DNA of 64,000 nucleotides, taken from Onchocerca volvulus. Its lineage: Eukaryota > Nematoda > Chromadorea > Rhabditida > Onchocercidae. Of the stretch, positions 12,210-23,372 are shown in pieces (position 1 is the first letter of the stretch; each line of letters opens with the position of its first letter). Made by a program: the position numbers and the translations under genes. The notes below the pieces were generated by a model. The model did no database searches. It had not been told where the DNA came from and saw nothing but the letters and a program-made list of their open reading frames with translations. The stretch spans positions 62,001 to 126,000 of the forward strand of contig HG738137.1 in NCBI GenBank assembly GCA_000499405.2, given 5' to 3'.

Positions 12210-14096
12210 CTGCAATCTGCAATAGTTTTAATGATTTTGGTGGTATTTTATACAACTTATTTTTACAAAAGCTTTTGCATAAATTGTTTGAATTGTGAAT
12301 AATGTAAAATAGCTAGATATGAAATTTTATGTAAGAAAGAGAAATTTCTCTTTCGTTTATTATTCAGACAAATTTTACAATGTTATTTAATTTTTCCTGC
12401 CTTTGAAAAGAAGTGATGTAATCGCATGCTATCAACATGGTCAAACATGATTTTTCATGCAAAAAAAAAAAAAAAAAAAAAAAAAGAGAAGGAATGAATG
12501 GTTAAGATTTTGTGTGGTTTATTGTTTGATTATTATGCTCTCCCTATCTTGTCTTTCATTTCTTTTTTCACTGTATAAATGATTTTTTATTTAATATTTC
12601 CCTAGTTTTATAATTTCAACAAAATTCTAAAAAACTTGATATATTTTGATGATTTTATGATTATATTTTCACAAAGTTAAATGTGCTTATTGCTTCTTGG
12701 ATTGGCATTCATTGTTAATAGTTTCCGTTTTTTCTATCATAGCTCATGTAGCTTATTGTTATATGTGAAACATCAGGTATTTTCATTTCTTTGTGCTCAA
12801 CTGGTTTTGAGACATTTTCAGATTTTGAACAATAATATTATTTTCATCTTCTATCGTAATTGTAGTTTTTTTCGATGCGATATTTGTTGTCGAATTGATA
12901 ACGTCTTTCAATTATTTTCTAGTATCCTTTACTGGTTATTCGGATTTTCTAATTTTTCCTGTTTTCCGTGTTGTTTTTTTTCGTTGCCATACAGTTCCGG
13001 GTCTTGCCATCCATTTTTTGCTATATACTTCTATTTAAATTCACTTATTTACTAATTCATATTGAGCAATTGCTCCATAAGTTTATTTGTTCACTTATTG
13101 GCCAATTACACTATTAACTTCTTATTCATTTTCTGCCACTTTCATTTGTACATAAAAGCATATGTTTCAATAAAAAGATTAGTACAGTAAATAAAAATAA
13201 TCATTTTGCTGCATATAAAGCTTTATTGCTTTCTTTTATTTTACTATTTACTATTTACCTGTACTTTTTTTTTTTTCCATTGAAATACGTAATTGTTCCG
13301 TTATTCGGGTGTGTGCGATAGAGAGATTGGAAAAGAATTATGGGAAAATTTTTTTGTTTTGTCTTCGCTTTTTACGATCACAAAGACAAGAATAAAAGCA
13401 CTGGATAACCAAACTGGAATACAGCAAAGAATCAGTCGTGTTTTATTAATACTCTAAGTATTCTTTTTTTTTTCAGTTTCTGAAATTTGGCTTAATCATA
13501 AGCAAATACTAGTTTGGATTTTCTGATTTTATAATAGTAGTTGAAACTTGAGTATCATAATGTCTCTAACTTCTTCAACGAAGTGATAAAGATAATTTAG
13601 AAAATTTTCACTAGTAACGTTTTGTAATCGAAATTGATTGTTGTTATTATAAATGTGAGACCATACTATTGACAAAAATTTGCGGCTTGTCATACTCTCA
13701 TTTTAACATTATTAAGTTGCTGTTTTCTTCATAATGGGACGATATTAATATTGATATCATCAGTATATATGACCCATTCTATATGAATTAAGGGTCGAGC
13801 TACAATCATGAGTTGAAAACAAGTCAAGAATTTTATGTATTTCTTTAATTAATTTGTACTATTGATTTACTAAGTGGTTTATAGTTAGATCATTCATATT
13901 CAGGTTTTCGAATAGTGTCATTAGAACATGCTGAAATAGATATCTTTTCATCCTGTGATCATTTAACGGTCTTCTAGATAAATTTGTCCTTATCTCTATT
14001 TTTTTTTTCGATCGCATGCCTAGAATTAGTCTAATTGTACAAGTGCAAAGCTCAAAATTATCATTTTCAGTATTTTTGTTAATTTATTGGTACTAA
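12210..14096. other. 3' UTR and intergenic region between lem-3 and TTC14 homologues
   Basis: No gene recognised. A poly-A tract lies at about 12462-12484 and an AATAAA at 13169-13174 may belong to the lem-3 homologue or be chance. The open frame at 12681-13055 is Phe/Cys/Ser-rich and looks like translated T-rich noncoding DNA. At the right end, CATTTTCAG (ending at 14070) precedes the next ATG by 27 bases and is a good SL trans-splice acceptor. Confidence 0.5.
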
Positions 14097-17000
14097 ATGT
14101 CACCACCATCAAGTACAACTAGTAGTCGACATCGACATCGCTTATCAAGTCGTAATTATCACGGTCGAGCCAATGATCGCACAAATGGATTCCATAATCA
14201 TTCTAGGGAGAATGATTTAGATGTAAAATGTGAAAGTTTTTTATCCGGAAATGATGTACAAAGACTTCTGGATGAAAGTTTGACAATATTAAGTGTCGAA
14301 CGTGATGCTTTTCCTGTTTTCGAATGTTTTGCAACGGAGATTACTAGTACGGATGCGAAGAAAAAGTTGTACAGTGATTTACGAGTAAGCATTGTTTAGA
14401 ATGGTTTAATTTTACGGTTTGCGAACTTAAATTAATTAATAACAATTGATGACATGTATTATTGAGTAGCAATGAAATAAGTATTTTTTATAATCCATAT
14501 TTAGGAATTCTGATTATTATGAGTAACCTGATTTTTTATACTTTAAACCTCAGTTCCTAGATTGTAAAAATTTTCTTGAGCATAAGATGAAATCAGTAGA
14601 TACAATATACCATTGCCAAATTAGCCATACTTGATTAATGTATCATCCAAGAGTTTTATGAAGAGCATCCTCCCAGCATATTTTTCAATTTTAGATTGGT
14701 GATCAATTGTGCTTCCGAATCCGGCGTGTTGAGCTTGCTGGTGTCTATGCTGAGCCTATTTGCATGCTACATTCATTTCGGCGAAGTTTGAGGTGGATTA
14801 ACGATTTTCAAGTAAGTTTCGTGGTAAATTTTTTCTTTTGATAAATATATGCTATTATATTTATTAATGACACAATGCGTAATATTTTATGGTTTATTTG
14901 AATTAGATGAATTAATTATTCACGCTATTTTTGTATTAATTATCCTCTGATAAATATCTGACAAAGTTTGATGCAATATGCTGCCATAAAAATCTATTGT
15001 CTATAAGCCAAAAATCAAATGACATGTTTGTTCATCGAAAGGAAAGAATTCAAATCAATGATGAAGGAACTTTTGTATAATTCATATTTCAATACGCTTT
15101 AGTGTAATTTATTCGAGAGTACTGAAATAGCCTCAGAAACGGCTATTAATAAGATTAAATTTTAAAACTAACTGCCTAATTTTGATTATTATTAATATTA
15201 TATTTGCTAAAGTACTGTTAGTCCTTGATCTCTCCTGATTTATAAGGCCAAATTTTTTCGTTGTTATTAAGTACCCATGCTTTTTTCGATTTATTGCAGA
15301 TTTTACTGAAGCGAAATCTGCAAAGTGGACATGATTATCGACCAAACGATTTGATAAAAGGTTCGTGATAAATCTCGTTACTATTTTATTAATTCTCTTA
15401 ATGTTTTAATCATATTGTTTTGCAGTTTTGGTAATTGGCATTGATGATGAAACGGAAATTCCAGTTTTTGCTATAGATGAAGATGCGGTAAGTTTTTTTT
15501 TTCTTGTCGATTTTCCAATTCTTTGTTATGCATATACCAGAAATTGCGATATGGAAATTAGGACTGAATATTTCTTAGAATTAATTTAAATATAAGTTTA
15601 ATTTTTTATGTTTGTACCTCCAGTTTATTTATTTTTCTTTTCAATTGAGGGTCTTCTGATGGAAGCTGAATTGCCGACTTACTTCAGGTTAGCTAAATTT
15701 CACTTTCTAGAATTTTGTTGAAATTCTAATCCTACAGAACTTGGGTAGTTTGTGCAGTGCTAATGGCAAAAGTTAGAAAATGTCGTAAATACGATAGAAA
15801 TTTCATTGAAAATGCTGTTTAATGACTATCCAATATCTATGTGACTAGAATTTATTTTAGACGAAATAATCCAACCTAAAGAATGCTATAGTTTATTGGA
15901 TTTTTTTGGCAATTAAAAAATTTTCCGTCAATTCTGTTAATCGTTTTTGTCCAGCTATGAACTTTGAAAGGAATAGTGATTGGAATAAGGGCAAAGATTT
16001 AAAACACTTTATCGTGTTAAAAAAAATTTTTTGAATCAAACTGAAAATGAGTATTTAAAGGAATGGTGAAGAAATTGGAACTAAAACTTTCGACGAATAT
16101 CTCAAAGACTACCTGCCAGCAACTAATCCTAATCTTGCAACACTTTTTGGTATAGAGACTGATTTGACCGTTTCTTTTTTGAATGATTTAAAAGGTTTTT
16201 TTTTTAAATAAATAAAATATATGTTGTTTTTTTTTCTTAGTGATTTTAAGTCAGTTAAAAGAATACATCAAATTATAAAGCAATTAATTTTAATTTTTTG
16301 GATTCTTTTCCTGCATGAAATTTTTGGAGTTTTCTAAAAATGGATGATAGCAATATAAAATATTCAATCTAAGCTTCAGATAATCTTTAGATACGGATTT
16401 TTCATCAAAGAATCGTGCTCCCTACATTCGTCGTAAGCAGAATGAAGATCTTTCAATGACTGTTGCTAAGAGAGGCGTTGATAAGATCCGGGAAGGCGAA
16501 AATGGTGCTGCTGTGCAACATTTCAATAAAGCACTTTCCATTTGCGAAAAAAATATTGAAGCACTGGTTGGCAGAGCAGCTGCGTATGTTTTTGGTTATT
16601 CCAAAATGTTTCTAATTTAATTTAATTTTCAGAAAGTATTTCTGGAAGTAGGAATGTTTCCATATCACAAATATCCAATATGTCAAGTTATGTTCCATTA
16701 GTATAACAACTTAAATAACAATTTGTTTAGTAATTGAATTTGATCGAATTGATATTTTTAGTTCCGTACTATTTAGATATGCCAATATGGGACAATATAA
16801 TTTGGCCGAAACAGACTTAGATGCAGCTTTGGCAATAGACGCTTCGCATACGAATGCAAGAAATTATATGATCGAAACATTATTACAGGAAGCTAAAAGG
16901 TAATAACAGAAATTGGTTTTGTGTACTAATTGCTATTATTTAGATGCTGAGTTTGGTTATGAATTTCAGAATTACCGGGAAATCCAATTAGAAGAATTAG

Positions 17001-17956
17001 AAAAAAAATTTTTTTAATTTTGAAGAAGATGATAGTAAAAATAAAATTGAAATAAATATTATGAAGGAAGAAAAATTAGAAGCAATTTTTTATACCATTT
17101 AAAGTAATGTATGGAAATGGGACTACTTCTGTTACTTTGTTGCTTGATTCTGTATTAATTATGGATAAAGTTGACCATTGAGTTTGCCAGCATTATTTAT
17201 TTTATTTTATTCATTTATTTGTTTATCTTTCATTTGGTGTTTGAATAAAGAATAATTTTTTGATAATTAGCAAATTGAATTATTTTCTAAATTAAATTGA
17301 TAACATGGCAATTTATAATTCACAACATATAGTATCTTCTAACATTTTTTTTTCTTTTTGTATTTCAGACTAGAAGAGACTGGTAAAAAGGATGAAGCGA
17401 AAACGAAATATGAGAAAAGCCTAACGATAAAGGATGATGTACGTGCATTAAATGGTTTAAAGAATCTGGAAAGAAGTCCATCGGTAGAAGTAAGTTTTCC
17501 TGGATTTTGATTCCGGATAGAAAACTGGAAAACTGAATTTTGTTGTATGAGAAACTGAATTTTAATAGTAATTATATCGCTTCAAATCATGTTTTCCCGC
17601 ACATTCTGATATGATTCTCAGAAAGCTGTTTCCAGAAAGATCCTGAATCGGCATTTTGTAATTTTTTTGATTTTTGGTAAAATTTTTGCTGCAACCACGA
17701 AATCAATATAGGAAGATGTGATTTAATATAAGATTTATAAAATGGTAACACTTTTAATTATTTCTGCAATTAATAAATTCTGTCCTTTCTTTTGTTCTCT
17801 TAGATAGTTAAAATGAAGAGAGATGATACTAAAGCGAAAGATCGCAAAACGGAACATTCGAGAGCAGCTGAAAAGAGGCAACAAAGGAAACGTCGAAGGG
17901 ATGCAGAAAAGCTAGCCGAATATGAGCGCTTTATTGCAGAACTAAAGTCGAAGTGA
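14097..17956 (+). CDS. TTC14-like protein (S1-like domain plus tetratricopeptide repeats)
   Basis: Homologue of vertebrate TTC14, an S1/TPR protein presumed to bind RNA; its molecular role is poorly known. Ten exons join in phase: 14097-14384, 14695-14811, 15300-15360, 15426-15487, 15650-15687, 16061-16194, 16391-16583, 16762-16899, 17369-17489, 17804-17956 (434 residues; human TTC14 is about 770). The N-terminus is Ser/Arg/His-rich. An S1-like segment (about 90-180: LRIGDQLCFRIRRVELAGVY, then HDYRPNDLIKVLVIGIDDET) is followed by a LLMEAELPTYFR match, then TPR repeats (about 265-370: GVDKIREGENGAAVQHFNKA, ANMGQYNLAETDLDAALAID, AKTKYEKSLTIKDDVRALNG) and a basic coiled-coil tail ending AEYERFIAELKSK. 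The long Ser/Arg-rich C-terminus of vertebrate TTC14 is absent. The 38-base exon 5 was placed from phase and similarity. Confidence 0.88.
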
Positions 17957-18260
17957 TTTGAATACTAATTATGTGATTTTTTGGTCAATTAACTATTGGT
18001 AATTTGATCTCAAGAATTATTGGGTAAAACGTTATTTTTTTTTTGCATCTTTTTCTTTTTTTTTTTTCATCTCGCAGAGAGTTTCTGCAATCAACAATTG
18101 AATTGTTAATTTTATTTACGCCTTATCGTTTTTTTTTTTTTTTATTACTATTTAAATTAAATTTCATGAAGACAGAAATCGTGAAAAAAGCATCATTTTA
18201 TCAAATATTGCAGCAAATTTAGTTGCCAAATTCTTAATTTTGTATATATATATATATATA

Positions 18261-18300
<40 letters not shown>

Positions 18301-18797
18301 AAAAAACTAGAACGAGTTATGTATAAAATCTAAAACGAGATATAAAATTTTTTTCTTTGTATTTGTTGTTTGTATTTTTCGTATTTTTTTTTAATTGCTA
18401 CTCGATGTGACAAAATTTAGTAAATGATGGTTTATGAAATACTCGAAATTTTTTAAGGAGATAAAACTTTAGATCATTTCAAGTATGTATTGCGTATGAA
18501 ACTCACTGAAACTGTGAAACTCCTGTGAAATCATGTGGAACTCAAAACTCAGAAAACTTGTTTCAAACATGTATTATGTGTGATGCGTATCTTTTTTCTT
18601 CCATATTCTTCTGTCGTAACGAACGATTAAATTGAGTTTTAGGTTGAAGTGATATACAATGCTTGTTTTCTGAAAACTTAATTTCCACTATTTGTTACAA
18701 TAATGCGAATAAAAAATTAAAATTTTGATTGAACTGGAATCATCTTTTGTGATTTATTTAAAACCTTCCAAATATATTTGACGTTTGTATAATATAG
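17957..18797. other. TTC14 homologue 3' UTR and spacer with (TA)n tract
   Basis: Noncoding. It holds several T-runs, the TA microsatellite at 18243-18296, and an AATAAA at 18708-18713 that may end the TTC14-like transcript. An alternative open frame of 42 codons (18782-18907, no ATG at its start) overlaps the proposed first exon of the next gene in a different frame. No clear SL acceptor was found just before 18798, which is why the start of the next gene is less certain than its body. Confidence 0.45.
18243..18296. repeat. (TA)n microsatellite
   Basis: Two runs of alternating TA (18243-18260 and 18266-18295) are separated by CAAAA and flanked by TGTA and TACA, so the whole tract can fold on itself. 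It lies in the 3' UTR/spacer after the TTC14-like gene and is likely polymorphic. Confidence 0.9.
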
Positions 18798-20731
18798 ATG
18801 ATAATGTTAAGTCCTGCGATATTCAAGGTTGGGAAAAGAAATTCGAATATTTTAATAATATTGACACTAAATCATTTTGGGATGATCAAATGTCTTTCGA
18901 AAATATGATAGTTTCCGGATTTGCTCGTGAGAATTAATAAAGTAATTTGCAGGAGATGTTTAATATTTAGTCATTTATTTTTTCGTTCTTCTGAAACCTG
19001 GTATTTTCATTTCAGGGAGCATTTTTGTTGGAAAATGATTATTGAGACAATAGAAGTAGGCCGATGTCTATGTATTCATGCTCAATTACAGGCTGTTGAT
19101 ACTATCTTACAATCACTGCTGTACCAGCGTGGTATCGTACCATCTGTTGTGACTCAATTATTTTCAGCTATTGAATCACATCATGAAATTAAATTTGTTG
19201 AAACATATACTAAAGTTTGTTTTCCGAATACTAAAGTTAGATTGTTTTTTGTTTTACATGAAAGGGAGAAAAAACGATTTTGCGAAATCCATTGCGATTT
19301 TTCGTTAAAACTTTTATATTTAATCAGGGAATTAGAAATTGATTTTGGTGTTGATTCTTAGTGAATTCATACTTCATCCATTTCTATTTAAAGAAAGAAT
19401 TGGAATATTTTTTTTTAAAAGAAATTTGATTTGGATAAATCAGATTTTTTTAAAAAAATAATAAATTATATTTTTGAATATCTTTGGTTTTTTTTTTTTT
19501 TTTCTTTTTTAATTCTATTCCTGTAGTAAAATTGATGGCGCCATTCAGTAGAAGATCCCATGAATCTAAATCAGTGTAAATGTTATATAAGACAAGAAGA
19601 GATTTGATTTTAATAAAAAATGGAAACCAGAACAGGTCAAGGTGAAGTCTATTTTAAATCAAGGAAAAATCTAATATGAATTGTCTAAATTGTTAGCACT
19701 GCAAATTGGAGAAGAGCTTGCAATAAGCAACATATAAATCAAACTGGGAAAAGTTTGACACAAAGAAACTTTATGTGACTGCGTCTGAGATTTGTATTGT
19801 TTGAATAATCACTTCAAGTTCGAATTATATATTAAATATTAAATGCGATCTTCTTGAATATATATATTTTCTCATTTATCTTAATTACTATATTTTCATT
19901 TGATCATAAGTGAAACTATTTCAATTTTTTTAGATTAGAGAAACATTGAAAGAATTATTCCGTAGTTATAACCGTCGTGCACTTCATGAAATCGTTATAA
20001 TTGTTGGTGCATCATGTGCGATACCGCAAGAAATTTATCGAATACCTATTAAAGTATGTGATTCATTTGAATCAGATCTTTTGCACTGCGGTGAAAATTG
20101 TGCTGAATTGTCATCCAGGTTAGTTTCACTTGCATATTTTCATAAGAATGCGACTTTGATCGTTAGTGTCTTTTAATATAGCGAGTACAAATCATTAAAC
20201 AAATAAGGTTTACGATTCTTCACCAGAAATGGTAACAAATTCTCTGATTCGTTTGTTCGAAGTTCTAACTTAATTATTGCTTTATGAAGTAACGTTACAA
20301 ATTGTTGTTATTCGTATGATAATAATTTTCAGAGAACAACGTAGAATATCATCATCATTGGTAGTAAGTCCAAATTTGAATACTATACGGAATATTACTC
20401 AAAATACACGTGTTTGCATTCTGGTACGTGGAACCTCTGCTCTTAAGTTTCCGGAAGAACTTGTCGAAAATGAGTAAGTAAAAATGTTATCATAGTGGCT
20501 ATTTTAAACATTAAAGAAAGCATTTAATATTATTTAAAAAAAAAAAAAAAACTCAAGGTTTATTATTATAGCGATGGTTTTGAATTACCGGAAGATGAAG
20601 TTTTAACACGACGAAAGATTTACTCAGTCCGATTTGTTCTTAAACACCTTTGTGTCGAGAATGTTGTCGTTGTCAGCGATCCTGATACAAGTTGGTTCCG
20701 TCTTTCACCAGTTATCCGGGCATTTACCTAG
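18798..20731 (+). CDS. MAD2L1BP / p31comet homologue (CMT-1-like)
   Basis: Likely p31comet, the HORMA-fold adaptor that binds closed MAD2 and, with the AAA+ ATPase TRIP13/PCH-2, dismantles the mitotic checkpoint complex. Five exons join in phase: 18798-18925, 19016-19214, 19934-20118, 20333-20473, 20572-20731, giving 270 residues (human 274). Matches to the family, recognised by eye: CIHAQLQAVDTILQSLLYQR (human has an ILYQRQQLP-type block here), ALHEIVIIVGASCAIPQEIY (human VPRVLILLGGNALSPKEFY), a strand RKIYSVRFVLKH, and the C-terminal TSWFRLSPVIRAFT, the safety-belt-like tail. The exons from 19016 onward are well supported. The first exon rests only on phase and total length; an alternative is SL trans-splicing at TTTCAG (19015) with translation from ATG 19035, giving 221 residues. 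Other HORMA proteins (Mad2, Rev7) fit less well. Confidence 0.75.
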
Positions 20732-21596
20732 CAAGCTGCTTTTTACGTTTTACTTCTTTGTTGTCTTCCAAATATTTTTTTTTGTTGAATCTTTCATAAG
20801 TATTGAAGAATATAGAAAATTATCAGTCTGTGGGACGGAATTGTTAGTAGATTTGGATATTTCGAATATAAATGATTTAGGAATTTAATTATACCGAATT
20901 TCTTATTATGAAATCCAAAATAATACTGATGTAATGTTGAAAGAATTTTCATGATACCGAATATTGTTCTTATCGTAGTAATATAGTTGTTTGTAATTTC
21001 AGCGTAATTTGAAATCTTGCTCGAATTTGGAAATGAATTTTTGCTCTTGATTTTATTTATGTTTTTACTTGGATACTCTTTGTAAACAAAAGAAGAAAAA
21101 ATTTTTTTCAATATGTATTATTGAAAAATGTATTTATTTGTATTTATTTAGTACGAATTTTAGTCAAAATTTTTTCCAGTGCGATCATTTCCATTGATCT
21201 ATTATTATTTTTTTCTGATATTGTTTTATAAATGTTCGCTCAATTCATTCAACGCATTGCAATTATCAAATCATTCCGTTTTAATCAGTATCACTTTGTT
21301 CTTTTTCTTTTCTTTCTGGAAGTTTTCTTTCTTGTTTGAGCAGTATTTGTTGTATTATGATGGCTCCATTGTAATTTTATGTTGAATGCTTGTTTTGTTA
21401 TTCATATTTCAATTTCTTTGAAGCCAAAGATTTTTGAAACATAAAATAATTTATGTGATAAGAAATTTTCATAACAAATCACCAAAATAACTTATTATTG
21501 CTTCCATTACAGTACATTTTCATATAATGATAATGTAAATTATCGGATTGCATGAGACAAGCCGTGTATCAATCAATCTCTAAGATATAATTGGTT
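20732..21596. other. p31comet homologue 3' flank, no gene seen
   Basis: AT-rich sequence after the stop codon. Open frames on both strands (for example 20794-21111 minus and 21179-21385 plus) are Phe/Ile/Lys/Asn-rich with no motif and are taken as chance. No conventional AATAAA was found close to the stop codon. Confidence 0.45.
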
Positions 21597-22099
21597 GTAT
21601 GTACGAATGTCAAAAGATCAAATAGCGGGAAGATGTTGAAGAAGTCAAAAAAGGCAATCATAATAAACAAGAGATGTTAAAGGTCAAGTAGTGTCACGAA
21701 AATTATTGCAAGGAAGAGATAACAAAGGTCGAATAGCATGACATAGTTTCAAAGGGACTATAAACCGCAAGGAAAAGTGTTTGCCGCCAAAACACTCCAA
21801 TTCACAGATAAATAAAGTGAAGTCAATCAATCATGAGACGATACATTGGAGATCAGGTAGGGGGGAAGAGCCATATAAAAGTTCAGGATTTCAGAGCTGA
21901 AGTCAGTTTTTCAACGACATCGAAGCAACAATAACAGTAGTTCGACAACTCAGTTGAGCAGTATTCTCTACGAGCGACAAAAGAAACAATTCCTAGAGAT
22001 CAATTTATTTGGATATTCTCTAATAATTATTACGAAAAATCACTCTTCCGTCAATCAATAAAACTTTCTACAGAAAGACTCGTCTCTGTAACAACAACA
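21597..22099 (+). mobile_element. LTR-like unit A (solo-LTR candidate)
   Basis: About 500 bases, TG...CA bounded by eye, less AT-rich than its surroundings. It contains in order a purine-rich 5' part, TTTGCCGCCAAAACACTCC (21780-21798), AATCATGAGACGATACATTGG (from about 21829; cited in part), an ATATAAAAG TATA-like box (about 21873), CTCTACGAGCGACAA (about 21966), CAATAAA (about 22056) and CGTCTCTGTAACAACAACA at its end. The same landmarks recur in the same order in the next unit, so this is a repeat, and the TATA-then-AATAAA order fits an LTR read left to right. No gag/pol remains or primer-binding site were seen. The family is not certain (BEL/Pao LTRs are common in filarial genomes). Confidence 0.55.
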
Positions 22100-22158
22100 T
22101 AAAAAACTCCGGTCGTTGTGGAATACTGATCATGCATAAAAAAGAATAAAATTTCTAT

Positions 22159-22741
22159 GTTGAAAATAAAAACAAAGTGCTGTCGGAAAAATCCGAAAAA
22201 TATAAACAAGAAGTGATAAAGATCAAAGAACGCTTAGTTTCAAATGGATCAATAAGCCGGTAAACATGTTTGCCGTCAAAATAATAAACAAAAGGATCAA
22301 CATGTTACTCGCCAAAACGACAAAAATGGTTTACCGCCGAAATGCTCCGATTAAACAAAATAAGATCGATTAATCATGAGACAATACGTTGGAAATCAGG
22401 AAAGGATTTAGAACCTCCGAAAGGATTTATAAGATGCGAATTTTGGAGCAGAAAGAGTTTTCTAACAAGACTTTTTCTAGAAGTTTGTCAAAGAACAACA
22501 GCTTTTTTTTTTTTTTTTCTTTTTTTTCAAGATTTCTTTACAATAACCACAGCAATAGTCGACTCGAATCGACACAACAATCAAGGAACAGTACTCATTT
22601 CTACGAGCGACAACGGAAAGAATACTGAGTGATGCATTATTTGGAATATTCTCTGATAGTTTTTGCTCGTAAATGTTCCGTTGCTAATAAATTCTTTAAA
22701 CAGGATACGTCTCTTTCACGAAAAATTCATTCCCTAACAAT
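22159..22741 (+). mobile_element. LTR-like unit B, divergent copy of unit A
   Basis: Shares ordered landmarks with unit A: AGTTTCAAATGGATCAATAA (about 22239), ACCGCCGAAATGCTCCGATT (about 22331), AATCATGAGACAATACGTTGG (about 22371; cited in part), GGAAATCAGG, TTTATAAG in the TATA position, TTTCTACGAGCGACAA (about 22599), AATATTCTCTGATA, an AATAAA (about 22687), ACGTCTCTTTC, and an end in CCCTAACA. It is longer because of an inserted poly-T (22502-22528) and an extra repeat of the 5' part. The two units are strongly diverged, so they were probably not the two LTRs of one recent insertion; only about 60 bases lie between them. Confidence 0.55.
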
Positions 22742-22788
22742 TGCTGACTTTTAAAGGAAACATATCCATTCAAATATCAGAAATATTG

Positions 22789-22819
<31 letters not shown>

Positions 22820-23350
22820 TAATAAGAAAAGAATAATTTGTTTCTCAGTTAATTAATTATTTGTCCAGTTCATGCAATTTGCTGTGTATGTTGTCGCGGA
22901 AATCGCGAGGATGAAAGAAGAAAATCGGTAATCCCTTGTTTTTAAATTTGAAATTGCACATTTGATGTTATTAATTGTGAAATCCTTCCTTTGTCCGTCA
23001 CATCAATTTTTTAATTCAAATATCGTTGCCCTGAACTGTTGTCTTACTATGCAATCGATAATTCAACTAGATAGTCTAGTTTACGCGCCAATAAAGGCGC
23101 GCTCCCATTTGCTAATAATGGCTCCATATTGTAGATCAAACCTTATCATTGTTGTCTCTCTATAAATAAGCATAGTTTTGAGAATACGTTCATTTTTCTA
23201 TTGTCGATATTATGAGGGCGGTTTTAATAGGTCACGACTGCTTTAGTCCCTTTCCCCTTGGTTTCTGGTATCATCACTGAAATCGTTTTGTTGATATCAA
23301 TGAATTGTAATTGTCACGTGTCGTATCGTGTTATTAGAATTTATAATAAA
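22742..23350. other. Spacer with poly-T and GC hairpins
   Basis: No gene seen. A T-run lies at about 22788-22817. Two compact GC hairpins stand out in this AT-rich DNA: TCGCG-GAAAT-CGCGA (22894-22908) and CGCGCC-AATAAA-GGCGCG (23084-23101, with a polyadenylation-like hexamer in the loop). The stretch 23200-23340 is also less AT-rich (GAGGGCGG, CCCTTTCCCCTTGG) and leads directly into the SL1 sequence. It could be promoter or 5' sequence for whatever carries SL1. Confidence 0.4.
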
Positions 23351-23372
23351 GGTTTAATTACCCAAGTTTGAG
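23351..23372 (+). other. Exact SL1 spliced-leader sequence (22 nt)
   Basis: All 22 bases of the nematode SL1 leader (GGTTTAATTACC...GTTTGAG) are present without mismatch. SL1 is normally encoded by SL RNA genes, in many nematodes within 5S rDNA repeats, and is joined in trans to mRNAs. Here the next bases are GTCGTTTGC, not the GTAAAC that follows the leader in the C. elegans SL RNA, and no 5S rRNA gene was recognised nearby. Downstream lie a hairpin TTTGC/GCGAA (about 23377-23394), TTGG/CCAA (about 23403-23424), and ACAATTTTG (about 23441-23450), which resembles an Sm site. It is either a divergent SL RNA gene or pseudogene, or a retrocopy of an SL1-trans-spliced mRNA. Which one cannot be decided by eye. 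Confidence 0.8.

Noticed and set aside
12681..13055. Phe/Cys/Ser-rich 124-codon ORF
   Set aside because: Composition is that of translated T-rich DNA; it lies in the lem-3 homologue 3' region and has no motif.
18782..18907. Alternative 42-codon frame (DNVKSCDIQGWEKKFEYFNN) before the p31comet homologue
   Set aside because: It has no ATG near its start and no donor in the phase needed by the next exon; the overlapping frame from ATG 18798 fits both phase and total length.
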